This document shows, piece by piece, positions 41,432 to 50,662 of a stretch of DNA of 64,000 nucleotides (position 1 is its first letter; each line of letters begins with the position of its first letter). The notes below the pieces were generated by a model that made no database searches, was not told the DNA's origin, and saw only the letters and a program-made list of their open reading frames with translations. Position numbers and translations under genes: made by a program. The stretch is from Pirellula sp. (GTDB lineage Bacteria; Planctomycetota; Planctomycetia; Pirellulales; PNKZ01), in contig PNKZ01000008.1 of NCBI GenBank assembly GCA_013822735.1, forward strand, positions 150,526 to 214,525, in the 5' to 3' direction.

Positions 41432-42520
41432 ATGACTTCTCCCGACCACCGCACGCTTCTGGGCCGTCTGTCGGCCGGCGAAAGCCTTTCGCTGGACGAT
41501 ACCGCCGAGGCCGTGTCGGGCATCATGGCGGGGCGTTGGGCGGAAGGGGAAATCGCGCTGTTTCTCACGGCGCTCCGCGACAAAGGGGAAACGGCCCAAG
41601 AAGTGGCGGGAGCGGCCCGCGCAATGCGCGGCCACATGCGGAAAATTGCCACGTCGCGCACCGGGATCATCGACACCTGCGGCACCGGCGGCGTCGGCAG
41701 CGAAATTTTTAACGTCAGCACGACGGCTGCCCTGGTTACCGCCGCGGCCGGCGTGCCGGTGGCCAAGCACGGCAACCGCCGCGTCACGAGCAGAAGCGGC
41801 TCGGCCGACGTGCTGGCTGAACTCGGCGTGAATGTGCAAGCGGAGTTTGCGACGGTCGAACGCTGCCTGGAAGAACTCGGCATCTGCTTCTGCTTCGCTC
41901 CGCTCATGCACGCCGCCATGAAACATGTGATGCCGGTCCGCCAAAAGCTCGGCGGCCGCACGATCTTCAACCTGCTCGGACCGCTCACGAATCCGGCGGG
42001 GGCCGAGTTTCAACTCCTCGGCGTCGGCCGCAATGAGCTCCGTCCGCTGTTGGCCGAAGCATTGCAGCTGCTCGGCACGCGACGAGCGTCGGTCGTAAGC
42101 GGCGACGACGGGCTCGGCGAAGTGACGATCGCCGGAGCGACGCACGTGACCGATGTGCGAAATCTGCCGATTCCTAACGCGACGCGGGCCCCTGCGGACG
42201 GCAGCGGCTACTTTGTCGCTGAGGGACTTTGGTCGAAGAACGAAACGGAATGGGTGCCGGAAGACTTCGGCGTGCCGACGTCGTCGGTCGCTTCACTGGC
42301 CGTCACTTCGCCCGCGGCCAGCGCCGACATCGTGCGGGAGGTGCTCGCCGGCGCGGCGGGACCGGCCCGTGATATCGTCGTCGTCAATGCTGCTGCCGCT
42401 ATTTGGACGGCTGAACATGTGCCGCGGTTAAGCGACGCCGCGAACCTGGCCCGCGATGTAATCGATTCCGGTGCGGCCCGAGACCTTCTGGCACGGCTCG
42501 TCAAATTGAGCAACGCCTGA
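41432..42520 (+). CDS. trpD: Anthranilate phosphoribosyltransferase
   Basis: Second step of tryptophan synthesis: joins anthranilate and PRPP. 362 residues. Characteristic motifs: DTCGTGGVGSEIFNVSTTAA for PRPP, KHGNRRVTSRSGSADVLAEL, MHAAMKHVMPVRQKLGGRTI and FNLLGPLTNPAGAE. The ATG at 41432 is chosen over an earlier frame because homologues begin a few residues before RTLLGRLSAGESLS. No other trp gene is in the window; it is followed 50 bases later by eda, an unrelated pathway. Confidence 0.95.
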   Translation: MTSPDHRTLLGRLSAGESLSLDDTAEAVSGIMAGRWAEGEIALFLTALRDKGETAQEVAGAARAMRGHMRKIATSRTGIIDTCGTGGVGSEIFNVSTTAALVTAAAGVPVAKHGNRRVTSRSGSADVLAELGVNVQAEFATVERCLEELGICFCFAPLMHAAMKHVMPVRQKLGGRTIFNLLGPLTNPAGAEFQLLGVGRNELRPLLAEALQLLGTRRASVVSGDDGLGEVTIAGATHVTDVRNLPIPNATRAPADGSGYFVAEGLWSKNETEWVPEDFGVPTSSVASLAVTSPAASADIVREVLAGAAGPARDIVVVNAAAAIWTAEHVPRLSDAANLARDVIDSGAARDLLARLVKLSNA

Positions 42521-42570
42521 TTCGTCGGCCGCGAAACTACCTTCATAACTCATAACTCCGAGCGTTTCGC

Positions 42571-43227
42571 ATGCCTCCGCAAGAAAATACGCAGCGTCTA
42601 CTTTCCTCCGGCGTCGTCGGCATCATTCGTGCGCCCGACGGCAGCCAACTGGTCGACGTAGCCCGCGCGCTCGCGGCCGGCGGGGTCGATTGCTTGGAAG
42701 TGACGTTCACCGTGCCGAAGGCGCACAAGGTGCTCGAACAAGTGGCCGATGCGCTCGGCGACAAGGTGCTGCTCGGAGCCGGTACCGTGCTCGATACGGA
42801 AACCTGCCGCACAGCGATTCTCGCCGGCGCGGAGTTCATCGTCTCGCCCGGCACCAACCTCGACGTCATCGCGATGTGCCGACGCTATTCGAAGCTGGTG
42901 CTTCCCGGCGCGCTCACGCCGACCGAAGTGATCACGGCTTGGCAAGCCGGCGCCGACTTTGTGAAGGTGTTCCCCTGCGACGTGCTCGGCCCCGCGCATC
43001 TCAAGGCGCTACGCGGCCCGCTGCCGCAAGTGCGCATGATCCCGACCGGCGGCGTATCGCTGGAAACGGCCGCCGATTTCATCAAGGCCGGAGCCTCGGC
43101 TTTGGGCATCGGGTCGACGCTCGTCGAGCCGAAGGCCTTGGCCGCCGGCGATTTCGGCCGGATCGAAGCGCTGGCCCGACAGTATGTGAAAATCGTTCAA
43201 GAAACCCGGGCCGCGATGAAAGTTTAG
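42571..43227 (+). CDS. eda: KDPG/KHG aldolase
   Basis: Cleaves 2-keto-3-deoxy-6-phosphogluconate (Entner-Doudoroff pathway) or 4-hydroxy-2-oxoglutarate. 218 residues of a class I TIM barrel. The catalytic Glu is in CLEVTFTVP near residue 43, LLGAGTVLD and FIVSPGTN follow, the Schiff-base Lys is in DFVKVFPCDVLG near 133, and MIPTGGVSLE binds phosphate. Located 50 bases after trpD on the same strand and possibly cotranscribed, though the pathways are unrelated. KDPG or a related 2-keto-3-deoxy sugar acid could be the substrate. Confidence 0.93.
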   Translation: MPPQENTQRLLSSGVVGIIRAPDGSQLVDVARALAAGGVDCLEVTFTVPKAHKVLEQVADALGDKVLLGAGTVLDTETCRTAILAGAEFIVSPGTNLDVIAMCRRYSKLVLPGALTPTEVITAWQAGADFVKVFPCDVLGPAHLKALRGPLPQVRMIPTGGVSLETAADFIKAGASALGIGSTLVEPKALAAGDFGRIEALARQYVKIVQETRAAMKV

Positions 43228-43345
43228 GATTAGAGGACGCCGGCGAAGGGGGCCGGCAGCGTTAGACTTTGCCGGGTTTACCCGATTTCTCTCACGCGCA
43301 GTACCCGCTCAAGCCGCATCGTCTCGGGGTCCGATACCCTGAGAT

Positions 43346-45361
43346 ATGCGAATCTTCCGCCATCGTCGGTCGTTGGTCATCGTCTGCGCGCTAGCGGCCT
43401 GCGCTTGCTCGGGCTTCGCGACGAACGAGGGGCTCGCGCAAGCTCCCATCGCCGAGCCGGCGCTCTATCCGACGCGGCAGAACCACTTCGATATTCCGTT
43501 TCAGATTCCCGATGCCGCGCCGGGGCAAGAACCCGTCGAAGTGCAGTTGCACGTCTCCGAAAATCGTGGCGGCGAATGGACTCAATATGCGAAGGTGCCG
43601 CCGACCGACGGCCGCTTTTCGTTTCGCGCCGCGCACGACGGAGAGTTTTGGTTCTGCGTTCGCACGTTGAACAAGACCGGCAAGCTGCTGCCCGATCAGG
43701 CGCCGTCGGCCGAGTTGCGCGTGCTCGTCGATACGCTCCCGCCGACGATCAAGCTGATTTGTGAGAGCAACGCGCCGGGTCGCATTCGGGCCGCGTACGT
43801 CGTGAGCGATGCGCTGTTGAAAGCGGAGACCGTTGAGATATTCTGTCGCGGCGTCGATGCCGGAGCGCTCTGGAAGCCGGTGCAAGTGGCGCCGCCGACT
43901 GAATCGCGCCCTCGCACCGACAGCGAAACCTCGGGCACGGCGTTCTTCGAAATCGACGCTTCGGCCAAGGCGCCGATCTACGTGCGGATCACGGCCGCCG
44001 ACGGCGCAGGAAACGTCGCTGCGGAAGAACGGCAAATCGAGATGCCGGGCCAACAATCGCTCAATCCCAACGCGCTCCCCGCGACCACTAGCAACCAAGC
44101 GCTCGGCGCCATCGCGCAGAACACCGCGGCCCCGCCGGCGCAAGTACCGTTCGGGCCGTGGCGACCTTCGGCAATGACCTCGCAACCGACGACGCAGCCG
44201 CCGCGCGAAGCGATCGGTCCGCCCCCGCCGGCCGACGGCGCTCCTGGTTACGGTGCGCCGGGCAACGTCGCTCCGCCGAACATGGCGCGGGCGTTCCCGG
44301 GTCGCAGCGGCCCGACCTACGGCGCCGAAGCGGTTCCGCCGCCATCGAGCCTGGCCTCGAACGGTGTCGAACCGATTCCGACCGGTCGCGCTACGGCTCC
44401 GTTTGCTCCGGCATCCACGCCGCGCGACTTCACGGCCCTGCCTTCGACGAATCCCTCGACAAGCAAGGCTACAGCGCGCAACGAGAAGATCGAAACGATC
44501 GGTCCCGGCGAGGAAGAATCGCTCCCGATTCCGACGCCGAACCCGAAAGCAGCGAACCCGAAAGCAACAACGGGCCCCGACCTTGCCGGACCAAGCTTTG
44601 GAAACGCCGGGCCCTACACCACGGCGCGACCGGAATCGGAACCGCCGAAGTCGCTGAGCGCTCCTGAGTCGGACGACGTCAGCCCCGAAGGAGTCCGGCC
44701 GCGGCTCGTCAACTCGCGCAAGTTTGAACTCGACTACGATATCGAGTCGGTCGGCACCGCCGGCGTCGCCAAGGTGGAACTCTTCGGCACGCGCGACGGC
44801 GGTAAGTCTTGGTCGTCGCTCGGCAACGATCCTGATTCGACCAGTCCGTTTATCGTGAACGTCGACGGCGAAGGGACGTACGGATTTCGCATGGTCATCG
44901 AATCAACCACCGGCCTACGCAGCCCGGCGCCGCAACCTGGTGACCTGCCGGAAGTTTGGGTGGGCGTCGATGTGACGAAGCCTGATGCGCGCTTGGTGTC
45001 GGCGATTCCCGGCACAGGCGAGACGGCCGGCGAACTCGATATCCGCTGGGAAGCGAAGGACGAACATCTGACAAATCGTCCGATCGCCTTGGCGTACTCG
45101 GAAAACGCCGCGGGGCCTTGGAACGTCATCGCCTCGGGCCTGCCCAACCAGGGGCACTACGCTTGGCGCATGGATAGCCGCATTCCGGCCCAGTTGTATC
45201 TGAAGCTCGAAACGCGCGATCAGGCCGGCAACACGGCCGTGTTTATCACGCCGGACCCGGTCGCGATCGAACGGGTCCGTCCGCAGGGACGCATCCGCGG
45301 CGTACGCCCCATCGGCGAACAAGCACGCTTGCGGACGCCGGGGGAATTGACGCCTCGCTAA
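43346..45361 (+). CDS. Large secreted protein with Ig-like domains
   Basis: 671 residues with a signal peptide (SLVIVCALAACACSGFA). N-terminal part (about 35-240) has two beta-rich segments (EVQLHVSENRGGEWTQYAKV; IYVRITAADGAGNVAAEERQ). A long Pro/Ala/Thr/Ser-rich stretch (about 240-440) is probably disordered. The C-terminal part (about 450-640) again has beta-sandwich-like repeats (VELFGTRDGGKSWSSLGND, LKLETRDQAGNTAVFITPD) of the kind seen in fibronectin or Ig-like domains with Thr/Asp loops. Likely cell-surface or matrix protein; no enzyme motif was seen. An inverted repeat follows. Confidence 0.75.
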   Translation: MRIFRHRRSLVIVCALAACACSGFATNEGLAQAPIAEPALYPTRQNHFDIPFQIPDAAPGQEPVEVQLHVSENRGGEWTQYAKVPPTDGRFSFRAAHDGEFWFCVRTLNKTGKLLPDQAPSAELRVLVDTLPPTIKLICESNAPGRIRAAYVVSDALLKAETVEIFCRGVDAGALWKPVQVAPPTESRPRTDSETSGTAFFEIDASAKAPIYVRITAADGAGNVAAEERQIEMPGQQSLNPNALPATTSNQALGAIAQNTAAPPAQVPFGPWRPSAMTSQPTTQPPREAIGPPPPADGAPGYGAPGNVAPPNMARAFPGRSGPTYGAEAVPPPSSLASNGVEPIPTGRATAPFAPASTPRDFTALPSTNPSTSKATARNEKIETIGPGEEESLPIPTPNPKAANPKATTGPDLAGPSFGNAGPYTTARPESEPPKSLSAPESDDVSPEGVRPRLVNSRKFELDYDIESVGTAGVAKVELFGTRDGGKSWSSLGNDPDSTSPFIVNVDGEGTYGFRMVIESTTGLRSPAPQPGDLPEVWVGVDVTKPDARLVSAIPGTGETAGELDIRWEAKDEHLTNRPIALAYSENAAGPWNVIASGLPNQGHYAWRMDSRIPAQLYLKLETRDQAGNTAVFITPDPVAIERVRPQGRIRGVRPIGEQARLRTPGELTPR

Positions 45362-45383
45362 GCAGGCAGCTACACGCCAAATC

Positions 45384-45480
45384 GCGAGGGTGGCTGGGGC
45401 AGAGCGTCAGCGATGCCCCTGATCGTTCGATGTGGAGGGAACTCTGGGGCATCACTTCCTTTTGCCCCAGCCACCCGACG
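45384..45480. repeat. Inverted repeat between converging genes
   Basis: The left arm GGGTGGCTGGGGCAGAGCG (45387 on) and the right arm read back as GGGTGGCTGGGGCAAAAGG (to 45475) match over 14 outer bases and again in GATGCCCC. A single left arm of the same family is at 7121-7154. Probably ends transcription from both sides. Confidence 0.85.
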
Positions 45481-45490
45481 CATCGCCGGA

Positions 45491-47452
45491 TTACTTGTCT
45501 TCCGCCGAAGCCGGAGCAGCGGTGGGAATTTTCTCCAGCGAGAAGCCGGTCGCGAAGATGCCGTCGGCAGTCTCATTGATCACGATCGCCATCGGGCTCA
45601 GGTACTTCCGCATGCTGTCGAACGGCGGGAGCTTCGACGGATCGATCCCCTTAACCGGCTTTCCTTCGTCGGCCGCTTTGCGAAGGATCAGATCCGCCAA
45701 TCGGCCGAGCAGCGTCTTACCGCCGGCAAGTTTACCGGCTTTGAAGAGTTCGTAGTCGATCCGCATCAACTCGTCGGCCCGTTGGAAACCAAGTGCGATG
45801 ATCGTCGGTTCGGGACCGAGCGTCTGGATGATTCCACCGATTTTTTCCGCCGTGGCGACGAAGTCGGTAGCATGCTCTAACCCGGGCTTTTCAGAAGGCG
45901 TAAGTACCTTCTGGAGCGAGTCGACATCCGAGGCCATGAACAGGTGCCCGGAATGCACGGTTACCAAAGCGCTGGCGACGGTCCGCATGCCGTTGACCAC
46001 GCCTTCTTGATTGGCGGCTTGCGGCGGCACTTCTTCTTCAATCTTCACGCGCCACGCATCGAGCTTGCCGCCGGGAATTTCGACAGAGACCTTTTCCACC
46101 GTTTCGTCGTTGGCGAATGCTTTTCGGAGCGTCTCCGCGACGCGGTCGGAAGCCGCTTTGGTCGCGGCTTCGTCGGCCCCCTTGAGATTCACCGCGACGA
46201 CGAGTTGGCTGCTGTCTTCGGTGATGGGCTCCTTCTTGTCGACGACAAACGTCACGCGATTGCCCAATTGCCCAAAGAATTCGTCGCGCAGTTTGATCTG
46301 CGGACCATCTTCGTCGACCTCGAGGCTCTTGATCACTTCCTTCCAGATTCCCTCGTCTTCCAAGAAGCCGTCGAAAATCGGATCGAAGTTATCGAACGAT
46401 TGCAGCGGATCAAGATAGAGCGTGGCGTACGCCGTCACGTTCGACCGAACCCAAGCCTGCGGCGCGAAATCGCTTCCCTTTTGGAACGATAGCATTTGCA
46501 TCGACTTCTGCAGCGGCTTCGGTGCAATGGCCGCGGCCCGTGCCAAGACTCCGTAATCGCCGACGCCGAGCACCGCCTGACCACCGACGCCCTTCATGCC
46601 GTCGAAGCCCGCATTCTTGAATACTTCTAGCGGATCGGGCTTCACCTTCTGCGGCGGGTGTTCATAAGCTCGCAAGGCATAGGCGAGCCCCAGCGGATCG
46701 ACGAACACCGCCAGATTCGCAGCCGGTTCGCCGGCCGGAGGCTTCGTCTGCGTCATGATCTTCTGAAAGGCGTCGACCTTTGCCAACGTATCGGCAGGCG
46801 GGCCGCCGCCGAGTGACGCGCTGATCAACTCCGACAGCACCTCGTTGTCGCTGACGATCCAAATCACGCCGTCAGCCGTCTTGTGCGCGGCTTCCACCAT
46901 CACGATCGGCGGTGCGCCGACCTTCGGCGGGGGAATGTCGTACTTTGTTCCTTGGGCTCCGGCTTGCGAGGCGTAAGGGGTGGGTGCCGCCTTATGCTGA
47001 GCCAGTGCGGTGGCGATCTTGCCGCGCACGGCCGCGAGCTGTTGATCGTGCCCCGTAACGTCGGCGATCACCGCCGTGCCGGTGGCGCCGCTGCCGAGGT
47101 CGACGACCGTGAACGTTACTTCACCGTCGCTAAGGTCTTTGAAATCGCCAATGCTGAGGCCGACCGAATTGGCGGTCTCGGCCAGTCGCGCATCGACTTG
47201 AGCTTTCAGGTCGTCGAGAAACGGCTTCAGTTCTTTGTCGTCGGCCGCTGTACCAAGCTTCGTCTTATCGAGCGCTTCCCGCAAATGCTTGACGCTACGC
47301 ACGCTCACAAACGTGCGCGTGCTGGCGGGGAGCAGAGTTTCGGTCGCAGGCATCGCTGCAAATGCATGCGGAACCGAGGCGACCCCCAACAGACACGCGG
47401 CCACATACCCGACCGCCCGACCTCGCCAAGCCCACGACATGATTCTGCGCAC
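45491..47452 (-). CDS. Large exported protein of unknown function
   Basis: About 653 residues from a GTG with GGGGAGG six bases upstream; an ATG further up is too close to that site. A signal peptide follows (YVAACLLGVASVPHAFA). The body (about 45-640) has no enzyme motif I recognise. It begins PATETLLPASTRTFVSVRSV, a pattern seen in planctomycete exported proteins, and has many VxVDxxG and beta-strand stretches with charged helices. Planctomycete genomes carry families of such proteins. The middle LDPLQSFDNFDPIFDGFLED and the C-terminal SMRKYLSPMAIVINETADG may be landmarks for a search. Confidence 0.72.
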   Translation of the reverse strand: MRRIMSWAWRGRAVGYVAACLLGVASVPHAFAAMPATETLLPASTRTFVSVRSVKHLREALDKTKLGTAADDKELKPFLDDLKAQVDARLAETANSVGLSIGDFKDLSDGEVTFTVVDLGSGATGTAVIADVTGHDQQLAAVRGKIATALAQHKAAPTPYASQAGAQGTKYDIPPPKVGAPPIVMVEAAHKTADGVIWIVSDNEVLSELISASLGGGPPADTLAKVDAFQKIMTQTKPPAGEPAANLAVFVDPLGLAYALRAYEHPPQKVKPDPLEVFKNAGFDGMKGVGGQAVLGVGDYGVLARAAAIAPKPLQKSMQMLSFQKGSDFAPQAWVRSNVTAYATLYLDPLQSFDNFDPIFDGFLEDEGIWKEVIKSLEVDEDGPQIKLRDEFFGQLGNRVTFVVDKKEPITEDSSQLVVAVNLKGADEAATKAASDRVAETLRKAFANDETVEKVSVEIPGGKLDAWRVKIEEEVPPQAANQEGVVNGMRTVASALVTVHSGHLFMASDVDSLQKVLTPSEKPGLEHATDFVATAEKIGGIIQTLGPEPTIIALGFQRADELMRIDYELFKAGKLAGGKTLLGRLADLILRKAADEGKPVKGIDPSKLPPFDSMRKYLSPMAIVINETADGIFATGFSLEKIPTAAPASAEDK

Positions 47453-47804
47453 GATCATCCTCCCCTCGTCGAAGATCACTCAATGTTCGATAATCGTCGC
47501 CGCGCCAAGTTCTGATGAGAACTTGCTCCTTGCGGCAACTCCCGATCGAAACGGCAAACCGTTCCGACCGGCCGCGCGGCAAGCACTCTACATTGGCAGA
47601 TTTCGTGCCGCGAAGTTGACCGAAGTTTATCCGCGGCCGCACCAATTCACCAGTGGCCGGCCGCGCATTCGCCGCGACTTCCGCGTCGATCGGCTTTTCC
47701 ATGTGCGGCCGATCGGTTCCACGTAGACGCCTCTTGGCCGGGTCGCACGAAGCCGGGTATGGTAACGGCTTGAACCTTGCGCCCCCTCAGGTAAATGTTT
47801 GACC
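47453..47804. other. Divergent promoter region
   Basis: About 350 bases between the exported protein and the HD-domain gene. No reading frame has a start signal or motif. Several short AT-richer patches could be promoters; none is a clear consensus. Confidence 0.5.
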
Positions 47805-49205
47805 ATGCGCGACTTTCGCAGCGAAGCCCTCAGCCATGATCCTTTGCATGGTTACATCCCTTTTAGCAGCGTACGGGATTCGACAGGCGACGAGGCCTGC
47901 GAGCGCGATCTGATCGACCACGCGTGGGTGCAGCGGCTGCGGCAGATTCACCAGCTTCAAACGGCTTGGTGGGTGTTTCCCTCGGCAGAACACACACGAT
48001 TTCAACATGTGCTCGGGGCAATGCACTTGGCAAGCCGCGCAGTCGAGGCTCTTTACGAAAGCCTTGCGGGCGTCTGTCACGACGTTCCCAGTCGCGGGTA
48101 TGTGGAAACCTTAGCGCGGGCCGCGGCCTTGCTCCACGACGTAGGGCATGGGCCGTTCGGCCATTTTCTCGATGAGCACCTTCTGGTCGACTACGGCCTC
48201 ACGCACGAGACGCTTGGTTGCGTAATCATCCGTCAAGACCTTGCTCCAATCCTCCGCCGGCTGCGCGGCAACCCCAATTCGCGCCTGGCCGACGGCGAGC
48301 AGATCGACCCCGAACAAATCTGCTACCTCATCACGCGCCCGCGCGAACCCGACGATCCGAACGCCCCACGTTGGCTGCGGTTCCTTCGTTCGCTCTTCTG
48401 CGGTCTCTACACGGTCGACAACATGGACTTCGTGTTGCGCGATGCGTACATGTCGGGCTTCAACATCAAGGCGTTCGACCTCGATCGCCTATTGCACTAC
48501 AGCTTCTTCTCCGAGCGCGGGCTCACGATGCACACCCGCGGCATGCCGGCCTTGGTGCGGTTCATCAGTGTGCGAGCCGAGTTGTTTCGCTCGCTCTACT
48601 TCCATCGCACGGTGCGGGCCATCGACCTCTCGCTGGAAGATCTGTTCCGCGAAAGCAAGCAGTTTCTATTTCCCGTAAGTCCGCTAGCCGATCTGGAGCG
48701 CTATCGCCGCTTTACGGAATGGTCGCTCCTGATCGACGTCGCCCGCTGGCCCGAAGCCGCCGACCCGGTGCAGCGCGAGCTCGGCCGCAAATGGAACGAG
48801 CTGCTGTCGCGCCGCCGTCGCTGGAAAATGGCGGCGGAGCGCACGGTGTTCTACAGCCCCAACTCCGGCGAGCGCGGCAGCATCTTCAGCCGCGCGGCCT
48901 TCTTTGAGCAGTCGCTCCGCGAACTCCTGCCGCGCGAGCTCAAGCAGATTCCGCTCAAGGTCGACCTTGCGCGACACATGCATCGCCCCGGCACGCGCGG
49001 ACCTGCCGGCGGTCAGAACTTTCTCTACGACGCCGCCCGCGGGCAGATTCGCGACCTCAGCGACCACGAGCTCTATCGCAATATTCCGATGAGCTATCGT
49101 CTCTGCCGTGTTTATGCCGAGACAAATGAATACGACGCCGTGCTCGCCGGCGCGCTCGACACGCTCGTCGGGCCGAACGAAGTGGACGACCGTACGAACA
49201 TGTAG
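47805..49205 (+). CDS. HD-domain phosphohydrolase, dNTPase/SAMHD1-like
   Basis: 466 residues. The N-terminal DPLHGYIPFS is the opening typical of dNTP triphosphohydrolase-like HD proteins. The metal-binding set is His in HTRFQHVLGAMHLA near 66-79, His-Asp in ALLHDVGHGPFGHF near 107-120, and Asp in YTVDNMDFVLRDAY near 204-217. Such enzymes remove triphosphate from dNTPs or cleave other phosphoesters. The C-terminal 150 residues are long, helical and Arg-rich. Followed 11 bases later by a small zinc-ribbon membrane gene. The substrate is not known. Confidence 0.88.
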   Translation: MRDFRSEALSHDPLHGYIPFSSVRDSTGDEACERDLIDHAWVQRLRQIHQLQTAWWVFPSAEHTRFQHVLGAMHLASRAVEALYESLAGVCHDVPSRGYVETLARAAALLHDVGHGPFGHFLDEHLLVDYGLTHETLGCVIIRQDLAPILRRLRGNPNSRLADGEQIDPEQICYLITRPREPDDPNAPRWLRFLRSLFCGLYTVDNMDFVLRDAYMSGFNIKAFDLDRLLHYSFFSERGLTMHTRGMPALVRFISVRAELFRSLYFHRTVRAIDLSLEDLFRESKQFLFPVSPLADLERYRRFTEWSLLIDVARWPEAADPVQRELGRKWNELLSRRRRWKMAAERTVFYSPNSGERGSIFSRAAFFEQSLRELLPRELKQIPLKVDLARHMHRPGTRGPAGGQNFLYDAARGQIRDLSDHELYRNIPMSYRLCRVYAETNEYDAVLAGALDTLVGPNEVDDRTNM

Positions 49206-49216
49206 CAGCAGCAAAC

Positions 49217-49513
49217 ATGCCGAAACAACGACGCGACTCCTGGGACGACGACGACGCGGACGACCGCGATTGGCGGCGCCACGATTACGACGCCGACGAC
49301 GACGACATCGACGAAGAAGACGATTCGGACGATGCCGACGGCGACGATCTATTGCCATGCCCGCATTGCGGCGCCGCGATCTATGAGCAGAGCGAAAAGT
49401 GCCCGAAGTGCGGTGAATACGTCGACCCGGATGCCCAGCATCGCAAGCCCCTCTGGGTCGTGTTCACGCTCTTAGTGCTCATCGCCACATTTATGTTCTA
49501 CGCATTCATGTAG
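49217..49513 (+). CDS. Acidic zinc-ribbon membrane protein
   Basis: 98 residues with three parts: an Asp-rich N-terminus (DDDDADDRDW, then DADDDDIDEEDDSDDADGDD), a zinc ribbon (CPHCGAAIYEQSEKCPKCGE near 48-67), and one C-terminal membrane helix (WVVFTLLVLIATFMFYAF). The tail-anchored layout puts the ribbon and acidic tract on the cytoplasmic side. Such small anchored ribbons occur widely in planctomycetes as far as I can recall, without assigned role. Cotranscribed with the HD phosphohydrolase. Confidence 0.8.
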   Translation: MPKQRRDSWDDDDADDRDWRRHDYDADDDDIDEEDDSDDADGDDLLPCPHCGAAIYEQSEKCPKCGEYVDPDAQHRKPLWVVFTLLVLIATFMFYAFM

Positions 49514-49524
49514 CCGCGAAGCCG

Positions 49525-50508
49525 CTAAGCCTGCACGACTTCGATCGTCAGGTGCACCAGCTCTTTATGGCAAGCCAGCCGGGCGCGATATTCGTCGGCC
49601 GTGTGCGGCACTTGGCTCACCACCGCGACCGCTGCCGAGAAGTGGCCGCGGCCGACGCGCCAAATGTGCAAGTCGGTCACCCGCGTTTCGCCGTCGGCTT
49701 CGAGCGTCTTGCGAATCGCGTCGGTCAGCGGATGGTCCATCTCTCGGTCGACCAGCGCTCGCCCCGCCTGCCGCACGAGGCCGACCGCCCACACGGCGAT
49801 GACTCCGGCGCCGACCAAGCCCATCAACGGGTCGAGCCGTGCCCAACCAAAGAACTTGCCCCCCACCAAGGCGACGATGGCCAAGATCGACGTAAACGCG
49901 TCGGCCAGCACGTGCACGTACGCCGCACGCAGGTTCATGTCGTGCCCATGCTCGTGGTCGCCGGCGGCGCATTTCTTCTCGTCGGCGCCGTGCGCGTGGC
50001 CATGGTCATGCGAATGACCATCACCCAGCAGCAAAGCACACGCAACGTTCACGGCCAAGCCGATGACGGTCACTACCAAGGCTTCGTTATAATGCACTTC
50101 GTGCGGCGTCCAAAGCCGCTCCACCGATTCGACGACCATCTCCAGCCCGACCATGCCGAGCACCAGCGCGCTGGAAAATCCGCCGAGCACTTCGATCTTA
50201 TAAGTTCCCCAGGCGAAACGTTCGTCGTCGGCATAGCGCCTGGCCAGCCAATAGGCGCCGGCCGTGATACCGAGCGCGGCGACATGCGTTCCCATGTGCC
50301 AACCGTCGGCCAAGAGCGCCATCGAACCATAGATGCGCCCGGCGGCGATTTCGACGACCATCATCACGGCCGTGATCGCGACGACCTGCCAAGTGCGCCG
50401 CTCGGCCCGTAGGTCGCTCGCCGGATAGCGATGCTCATGTAGCCATGGTGAGATATCGTCGATCGGCAAGTTCGTCGGCTCGCAAGCGAAGTCTCGAAGC
50501 AGAATCAC
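49525..50508 (-). CDS. dmeF: CDF-family metal exporter, DmeF type
   Basis: Cation diffusion facilitator that exports divalent metals in exchange for protons. 327 residues, six membrane helices. The DmeF-like pattern is LADGWHMGTHVAALGITAGA near 68-87 and AWGTYKIEVLGGFSSALVLG near 100-119, with a His-rich cytoplasmic loop (GDGHSHDHGHAHGADEKKC and GDHEHGHD) between helices 4 and 5 and the second metal site in HVLADAFTSILAI. DmeF members typically handle cobalt and nickel; the exact metal is inferred. A GTG start is used and is not well supported by a ribosome binding site. Confidence 0.9.
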   Translation of the reverse strand: MILLRDFACEPTNLPIDDISPWLHEHRYPASDLRAERRTWQVVAITAVMMVVEIAAGRIYGSMALLADGWHMGTHVAALGITAGAYWLARRYADDERFAWGTYKIEVLGGFSSALVLGMVGLEMVVESVERLWTPHEVHYNEALVVTVIGLAVNVACALLLGDGHSHDHGHAHGADEKKCAAGDHEHGHDMNLRAAYVHVLADAFTSILAIVALVGGKFFGWARLDPLMGLVGAGVIAVWAVGLVRQAGRALVDREMDHPLTDAIRKTLEADGETRVTDLHIWRVGRGHFSAAVAVVSQVPHTADEYRARLACHKELVHLTIEVVQA

Positions 50509-50662
50509 TCCGCCGTCAGCATATCGGTCGCATTTAGATTGGACAACGCATAGCGATGCCCCGCTGTGGACAAGTGAGCTAAGCCTGTTGCGCGGACTTG
50601 CAACACGCTAAAATACGGATCGCACATACGCCCTTCACAAAGTTCGAATCGAGCCGCACGCC

